NCBI GenBank assembly: GCA_023439305.1 | Contig: JAEXOO010000004.1 | Coordinates: forward strand, 1 to 28,788 | Origin: Pseudomonadota bacterium | Lineage (GTDB): Bacteria; Pseudomonadota; Gammaproteobacteria; Burkholderiales; Burkholderiaceae_B | Direction of reading: 5' to 3' | DNA length: 28,788 nt | Made by a program: the position numbers and the translations under genes | Notes under the pieces: model-generated | Database searches by the model: none | What the model was told of the DNA's origin: nothing | Seen by the model: only the letters and a program-made list of their open reading frames with translations | Shown here: positions 24,082 through 28,788 of the stretch, piece by piece | Numbering within the stretch: position 1 is the first letter of the stretch | Layout: each line of letters opens with the position of its first letter

Positions 24082-24882
24082 ATGAATTTCCCCGATTTCC
24101 CCACTCTGGAACTATCCGTCCGCCATTACCGCCATACTCTGGTGGACCAAGGCCAGGGCGAAACTGTGCTGCTGATCCACGGTTCGCTGTGCGACTGGCG
24201 CTATTGGCGCTGGCAACTGCCGGCCTTGACCACCGAGCACCGCGTCCTGGCTCCCAGCCTGCGCTCATACTGGCCCGGCCTTGCCGACGCGGCTCATTTC
24301 AGCCCTGACCAACATGCCCAGGATCTGGATGCGCTGCTGACCCTGCATTGCCCTGCTCAGAAAGTACATATAGTGGGCCATTCGCGCGGCGGGCATGTCG
24401 CCTTGCTTTTGGCCGAGCGGGCGCCCGAGCGTGTCGCCAGCCTGATGCTGGCCGACCCTGGCTTTCCGACTCCCGGCAGCTATTCATCAGCGCCCTTGTT
24501 TGACCAGGTCGCCCAGCGCCTGCGGCAAGGTGAAACGGACGACGCCATGGCCCTGTTCGTGGATACCGTCAATGGCCCGGGCACCTGGAAACAAATGACG
24601 CGCTGGTTCCGCGAGATGGTGCGCGACAACGCCCATACCCTGCTGGAGCAGCAGGCAGAACCCAGAGTTGCACCCGCCCTTGAATGGTTGAAACGCCTGG
24701 ATGCCCCCCTGGTGCTGCTGACGGGGCAGAACAGCCCGCCCCGCTACCGGCATTGCATGGATCTGATCCGCAACCACCGGCGCGAAGATCGCCTTATCAC
24801 CATCTCCGGTGCCGCCCACGGAATGAATCTGGCCAATCCCAGGGCCTTCAACCAGGCGGTGCTGGAAACCGTACAGGCTTGA
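24082..24882 (+). CDS. Alpha/beta hydrolase
   Basis: A 266-residue cytoplasmic hydrolase of unknown substrate. The fold is clear: oxyanion-loop HGSLCDW (33-39), nucleophile elbow GHSRGG with Ser101, and His246 in GAAHGMN. The expected acid after strand 7 (LLTGQNSPP, 213-220) is not Asp or Glu. Asp125 after strand 6 (LMLADPGF) is the likely substitute, an arrangement known in some members. The ATG at 24082 was chosen because an upstream in-frame ATG lies inside the preceding terminator. It stands alone after the tol cluster and is followed by a truncated nuclease remnant. Confidence 0.85.
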   Translation: MNFPDFPTLELSVRHYRHTLVDQGQGETVLLIHGSLCDWRYWRWQLPALTTEHRVLAPSLRSYWPGLADAAHFSPDQHAQDLDALLTLHCPAQKVHIVGHSRGGHVALLLAERAPERVASLMLADPGFPTPGSYSSAPLFDQVAQRLRQGETDDAMALFVDTVNGPGTWKQMTRWFREMVRDNAHTLLEQQAEPRVAPALEWLKRLDAPLVLLTGQNSPPRYRHCMDLIRNHRREDRLITISGAAHGMNLANPRAFNQAVLETVQA

Positions 24883-24959
24883 ACCAGCCTTCGCATCGTG
24901 CCCAGGCGGCGGCGCTCGTTCTTCCAGCGCGCCGCTGCCAGCGTATTTCTACGCCTGAT

Positions 24960-25811
24960 AAATACATCCCTAACAGCCCCTCGATACAAACTCGCCACGG
25001 CGATCTGGCCTGGTGCGTTCCCCTCACCGACTGCCTGGAACCCGCTCTACTGGTGTGCATAGAGCATCAATCGCAGCCCGATCGCCATATGGCACTACGC
25101 ATTGCCATATACAGCCTGCTCCAACTGGAAAGCCTAGCCAGGCAAGGCCCGGCCGGCATGCCACTCCCGCAACCACTGAATCTGGTGCTATACAGCGGCA
25201 AGCAAGCGTGGACAGCAGCCACATGCACTCAAGACTTATTCGTGATGCCCCACCTGCTGTGGCCAGCAGGCCACAGGCCGCAGCAAGCTTACTTACTGAT
25301 CGACCTAAAAAAACAAACTCTTGAGCATTGCTTACAGCCGGACAACATATTCAGACTGATCTGCCGCATTCAGCACAATCAAGGACTGGATGATCTGAAC
25401 AAGCTGATGCAGACTATTCTGGACGCCTGCTCCGACGCAGATCTATTGCGTGACCTGGCGACCTGGATCAACCAAGCTATCCTGCCACACTGCCTGCCCA
25501 AACAGGATCTTCCTCATCATCTACACTTAAAGGACATACGCGCCATGCTGGAAGACAACTCCGACTCCTGGCTGCATCAATGGGAGGCCCAGGGCATCGC
25601 AAAGGGCTTAGAAAAAGGTCTGTACATCCAACGAAGCACGCTGGCCCGAATGATACGGCACAAGTTCGGCTCCCTGCCTGCCACACGCAAGCAGCAACTG
25701 GAACACGCATCATCACGCCAACTGGCGACCTGGAGCCTGCAACTGCTCGATGCCCGTACCCTGGACGATATTTTCCATACCCAAGCGCGGGCATCGCTCA
25801 AACGCAATTGA
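24960..25811 (+). pseudogene. N-terminally truncated Rpn-family nuclease (transposase_31/PD-(D/E)XK, DUF4351-like end)
   Basis: Rpn proteins are about 300-residue recombination-promoting nucleases. The preserved part has the metal-binding pattern (HGDLAWCVPL then LLVCIEHQSQPDRHMALRIAIYSL), LNLVLYSGKQAWTAA, and a C-terminal tail (WEAQGIAKGLEKGL, MIRHKFGSLPATRKQQLEHASS) resembling DUF4351. The family's leading HDxxFKxLF region, about 70-80 residues, is absent. Between the hydrolase stop and the first conserved residues (about 24999) there are only about 117 bases and no ATG, GTG or TTG in frame. The first ATG is at 25089, after the EHQ motif. The frame otherwise stays open to 25811. It is read as a decayed 5'-truncated copy, probably brought in by transfer. 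Confidence 0.75.
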
Positions 25812-25820
25812 CCGCCCTTG

Positions 25821-26309
25821 TCAGAAGGCCTGGGTCTTGGGTTCGCGCAACTCACACTGGGCCTGGACCTGTGTGTCGTCGGACAGGCGCAGACTTAAGG
25901 TGATTTGCCCGCCCACTGCCAAGCCGGACTGCGGCTTTTCCAGCATCACGTGGTAGCCGCCAGGCTGCAGCGTCAATCGGCCTGCGGCGGGAACATTGAC
26001 CGCTTCCGCGTGGCTCATGTGGCTCATGCCATCCTTGTCGCTGGATTGATGCACCATCACCCGTCCGAATGCGCTTGAAGCCGCACCCGTCAATTGCACG
26101 GTCTGTTCGCCGCGGTTTTCCAACTCCAGATAGGCAGCCGACGGCGTACGCCCAGGCATCAGGCGCACCCAGCAGCGCTGCGCCTGCACATAAGTGCTCA
26201 AAGCCAGGGCCTCGGGCGTCTGGCCGTGCCCCTGATGATGAGAATGGGCTAGCGCCGGGCTGCCCGCCATGCCCAGCAAGACCGCGATGGCCAACGACAT
26301 TACTTTCAT
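25821..26309 (-). CDS. Periplasmic copper chaperone, PCu(A)C family
   Basis: A 162-residue exported protein that hands Cu(I) to cytochrome oxidase assembly in its relatives. The signal peptide runs to about residue 21 (SPALA), followed by a His-rich leader (HSHHQGHG). The cupredoxin-like domain carries the family copper motif: His87 and Met95/Met98 in MVHQSSDKDGMSHM, and His120-x-Met122 in GGYHVML. Cys46 and Cys152 are extra and might bridge. It is convergent with the nuclease remnant and divergent from the thioesterase gene, alone in its transcription unit. Confidence 0.92.
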   Translation of the reverse strand: MKVMSLAIAVLLGMAGSPALAHSHHQGHGQTPEALALSTYVQAQRCWVRLMPGRTPSAAYLELENRGEQTVQLTGAASSAFGRVMVHQSSDKDGMSHMSHAEAVNVPAAGRLTLQPGGYHVMLEKPQSGLAVGGQITLSLRLSDDTQVQAQCELREPKTQAF

Positions 26310-26451
26310 GTGTCCCCCCTGATTAATGGCCGATAAAAATGGGCCGGTCCGTGTTCGCCGGCCTGTCTGGCCCCCCGGCCTGAGGGGCTATCTGCTACAG
26401 TACCAGCCAGTGCATTTCCTTTACAACGTCGTTATTTCTCTTGGCGACACC
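26310..26451. promoter_or_regulatory. Divergent promoter region, copper chaperone and thioesterase
   Basis: 142 bases between the two start codons. GGGGGGACACATG on the minus strand gives the chaperone a ribosome site. An open frame extends upstream from the thioesterase to 26326, but its extra residues do not look family-like, so I read the stretch as promoter and leader. No clear -35/-10 pair or copper-responsive operator stands out. Confidence 0.4.
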
Positions 26452-26889
26452 ATGCCTCCTGCCCAGCCTTCTACCGAGCCACAGATCGATATTGCGCAGT
26501 TCAAAGACCTGCTGGAGCGGCTGCACCCGTTTGCCGCCGTTCTGGATATTGACGTAGTGGAGATCGGTCATGGCACCGCAACCCTGCGCCTGCCGCAACG
26601 CAGCGCCCACCAACGCATGGGCGGCATGGTGGCCGGCCCCATGCTGATGGGGCTGGCCGATCTGGCCCTGTATGCTGCCGTCGTCGGCGCTACGGGCAAT
26701 CCCGACGCTGTCACCTCCAGCCTGACCATCAACTTTCTGCGCAAGGCGCCGCCGGGCGATATTCTCGCGCACGCCCGCATTCACAAGACCGGCCGCTTGT
26801 GCGCCGGCGAAGTCCTGCTCGAACCTGCCCAGGGCGGCGCTCCCGTCGCCCAAGTCATCAGCACCTGGTCATTGCCCCGCAAAACCTGA
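26452..26889 (+). CDS. PaaI-family hotdog thioesterase
   Basis: A 145-residue cytoplasmic acyl-CoA thioesterase-like protein. Motifs include HQRMGGMVAGPMLMGLADLAL with the active-site Asp70 region, SSLTINFLRKAPPGDI for the substrate strand, and GEVLLE near the end. In relatives the reaction is hydrolysis of aryl- or acyl-CoA; the real substrate is unknown. The ATG at 26452 is chosen over 26326 because the longer form adds 42 residues without family character. It ends 3 bases before the MATE gene, so the two are probably co-transcribed. Confidence 0.86.
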   Translation: MPPAQPSTEPQIDIAQFKDLLERLHPFAAVLDIDVVEIGHGTATLRLPQRSAHQRMGGMVAGPMLMGLADLALYAAVVGATGNPDAVTSSLTINFLRKAPPGDILAHARIHKTGRLCAGEVLLEPAQGGAPVAQVISTWSLPRKT

Positions 26890-26892
26890 TTC

Positions 26893-28296
26893 ATGTCTGC
26901 ATCCTCCAACCCTGTCGGCCAGGGCCATGCCTGGCTGGCTGAGCTGCACTCGTCATTGCGCCTGGGCGGCCCGCTGATCCTGACCAACCTGGCCCAGGTG
27001 GCCTTGCTGACTACCAACCTGATCTACATGGGTCGCCTGGGCAAGGACGAACTGGCGGCAGGATCCCTGTCGGCCAGCCTTTACCATGCCTTCATGATCT
27101 TCAGCATGGGCCTGGTATCGGCCGTCATTCCGATGCTGGCCACCACGTTGGGGCGACGCCTGCGCGATGTGCGCGAGGTGCAGCAGATCATCCGCCACGG
27201 TTTCCTGACCGCCCTGCTGATCACACTGCCCGTCTGGGTACTGCTCTGGCATGCGCAAGACATCCTGATCCTGATGAAGCAGGAACCGGATGTCGCCGCA
27301 CTCTCGGTCACCTATATGCATACCCTGCAGTGGTCGCTGCTGCCTTACCTGGGCTATATCGTGCTGCGCTCATTCCTTGCCGCCATGGAAAAGCCGGTCT
27401 GGACACTGGTGATTGCCGTGGTGGCCATTGGCGTGAACGCCCTGCTTGGCTGGATACTGGTGTTCGGCCATCTGGGGTTTCCGGCCATGGGCCTGCCCGG
27501 CGCCGGCCTGGCCACTACGCTGTCCAGCCTCTTCATGTTCGCCGGCCTGGCCGTGGTGGTACTGCGCGACCCGCGCTTCAGGCGCTACTACCTGTTTGAC
27601 CGCGCCTGGCACTGGGAGCGGCAGCGGCTGTGGAAAATGTGGAAGCTGGGCATTCCCATCGCCATCACCTTCACATTGGAAACGCTGGTGTTCTACGCCG
27701 CTATCATGATGATGGGCGTACTGGGCAAGTCTGAGCTGGCGGCCCACGCTATTGCCATGCAGATCAGTTCCGTCTCTTATATGATCCCCTTGGGTTTCAG
27801 CCAGGTGGCCACCATACGCGTGGGCCTGGCGGCCGGCCGGGTCGACCCCTTGGGTGCGCGTCGCGCCGGCTGGATCTCTTACGTGTTGGGCGTGGGCTTC
27901 ATGGGGCTGGCCGCTCTGGTGTTCTGGTTTGCGCCGCTGTCCTTGATCAGCCTGTTCCTGGACTTATCCCTGCCCGAAAACCAGGCTGTCATCTCCCTGG
28001 CCATCAGTTTCCTGGCATTGGCAGCCCTGTTTCAGTTGAGCGATGGCGCGCAAGCCGTGGCCGCCGGCATGCTGCGAGGCCTACACGACACGCGTACCCC
28101 CATGCTGCTGGCCCTGCTGGGCTATTGGGTGCTGGGCGTGCCTACCGGTGCCCTGTTGGCTTTTCAGTTCGACATGGGCGGCATCGGCATCTGGATCGGC
28201 CTGGTCACCGGCCTGTCGATTGTGGCCGTACTGCTGACCCTGCGCTGGGTGCGGGCCGCACGCCGCCTGTCCCGCAAGCGCCCCTCGCGCGCCTGA
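26893..28296 (+). CDS. MATE-family multidrug/metabolite exporter (NorM-like)
   Basis: A 467-residue inner-membrane antiporter with about twelve hydrophobic spans in two six-span bundles. Visible family features are the N-terminal LGGPLILTNLAQVALLTTNLIYMG, the first-half GVNALLGWILVFGHLGFPAMGLPGAGLAT, and the second-half GKSELAAHAIAMQISSVSYMIPLGFSQVATIRVG with DGAQAVAAGMLRGLHDTRTPM. Such proteins expel drugs, cationic dyes or metabolites using sodium or protons. It is 3 bases after the thioesterase. The C-terminus is basic (RRLSRKRPSRA). The natural cargo is not evident. Confidence 0.94.
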   Translation: MSASSNPVGQGHAWLAELHSSLRLGGPLILTNLAQVALLTTNLIYMGRLGKDELAAGSLSASLYHAFMIFSMGLVSAVIPMLATTLGRRLRDVREVQQIIRHGFLTALLITLPVWVLLWHAQDILILMKQEPDVAALSVTYMHTLQWSLLPYLGYIVLRSFLAAMEKPVWTLVIAVVAIGVNALLGWILVFGHLGFPAMGLPGAGLATTLSSLFMFAGLAVVVLRDPRFRRYYLFDRAWHWERQRLWKMWKLGIPIAITFTLETLVFYAAIMMMGVLGKSELAAHAIAMQISSVSYMIPLGFSQVATIRVGLAAGRVDPLGARRAGWISYVLGVGFMGLAALVFWFAPLSLISLFLDLSLPENQAVISLAISFLALAALFQLSDGAQAVAAGMLRGLHDTRTPMLLALLGYWVLGVPTGALLAFQFDMGGIGIWIGLVTGLSIVAVLLTLRWVRAARRLSRKRPSRA

Positions 28297-28788
28297 ATCT
28301 TTGCCACCCCAAGGGCGGCTGACAAATCACGCTGTTACGCCCATGCCTGTTGGTTCAGCCCAAACACATGTTCAGCTCTTGGAGCGAGCACTTCCCTATG
28401 TTGCATTCGTTCGTTGAGCAGGCGCAGAAACTACATCGAAGAAGGTGAGTCCGGCGGCCCTGATTCGGCGGGCTCATCCAAGTAGCGTAGTGGTTTCAGG
28501 GCCAACGCCCATTGACGACCCCTACGACGCGGGAGGTCTATAGGTCGCCCCAATCTTGTTATCAGTCAATCACCCATAGGCCAACGGTTGAAATCTATGC
28601 AATCGGGACTTCGAGCCGGTCAAGGCGCGGCCTGAACGGGGCAGGTGGGTCAGACGGCTTGCCGCAGGCGGTTCGCGTGGACGGGAGGTAAGCGTCGTGC
28701 TGTTTGACGGCGGCGCCTGTCGCACGCCGGGGAGGCGAGCGCCCCACCGGCGTTGACGACGCGCCCGGCCCCGCGCACCCACCAGGGC
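28297..28788. other. Unresolved gene-free right edge, possibly a decayed mobile element
   Basis: 492 bases after the MATE stop with no convincing gene. The codon texture and GC-rich stretches (28600-28788) differ from the neighbours. Two short minus-strand frames read protein-like but lack start and length: one ending at 28431 (GRQWALALKPLRYLDEP), and one running in from the right edge to about 28598 (AAVKQHDAYLPSTRTACGKP). Both break at stop codons. They may be the tail of a decayed insertion element continuing beyond the window, but I recognise no transposase family and see no clear terminal inverted repeat. Confidence 0.35.

Noticed and set aside
24684..24959. Open extension of the Rpn frame back into the hydrolase gene
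   Set aside because: It overlaps the hydrolase out of frame, and its Pro/Gly/Arg-rich residues do not resemble the Rpn N-terminus.
26326..26451. An upstream ATG extending the PaaI-like thioesterase by 42 residues
   Set aside because: The extra residues lack family similarity, there is no ribosome site, and it would leave almost no room for the divergent promoter.

Overview
The window is a stretch of GC-rich chromosome from a betaproteobacterium, most likely Burkholderiales, family Alcaligenaceae. This rests on the ybgC-tolQRAB-pal-cpoB cluster downstream of proS, a divergent rppH, a zapA-linked 6S RNA of betaproteobacterial type, TctA/TctB tricarboxylate-transporter genes and a TctD/TctE-like two-component pair. 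The taxonomic call is inference from gene content and protein wording; no 16S gene is present. Gene density is high and most of the window is ordinary chromosome.

Layout. 1-270 holds a simple ACCT repeat, a perfect palindrome and no gene. 271-2560 (+) is a sulfur module: an exported two-domain rhodanese, a YeeE/YedE-type sulfur-compound transporter and a 54-residue single-span peptide. 2694-3662 (+) is a nucleoside-recognition (Gate) membrane protein. 3690-4576 (-) is a periplasmic c-type cytochrome translationally coupled to msrA. 4664-5452 (+) is lgt. 5474-6471 (-) carries a shared two-way terminator, 6S RNA, a zapA terminator, zapA and a coiled-coil protein. 6816-8797 (+) is tctB-tctA without tctC. 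8948-12851 (-) is a binding-protein-dependent ABC importer (binding protein, ATPase, fused double permease). 13079-13990 (+) is a beta-hydroxyacid dehydrogenase. 13998-16757 (-) is rppH followed by a TctD/TctE-like regulator and sensor, all overlapping.

From 16823 everything runs forward: proS, ybgC, tolQ, tolR, tolA, tolB, pal and cpoB, ending at a strong terminator. This is the cell-envelope constriction machine. lgt, needed to lipidate Pal, and zapA, a Z-ring factor, lie in the same window. After it come an alpha/beta hydrolase, an N-terminally truncated Rpn-type (PD-(D/E)XK, transposase_31) remnant, a copper chaperone (-), a PaaI-like thioesterase and a MATE exporter. The last 490 bases have no convincing gene and may hold a decayed element.

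I did not find a clearly new defence or mobile system. The points most worth a second look are the 6S RNA locus with its terminators, the Rpn remnant abutting a hydrolase, the codon-usage shift inside tolB, the tctBA leader (repeats plus overlapping small frame), the cytochrome-msrA coupling, and the unexplained right edge.
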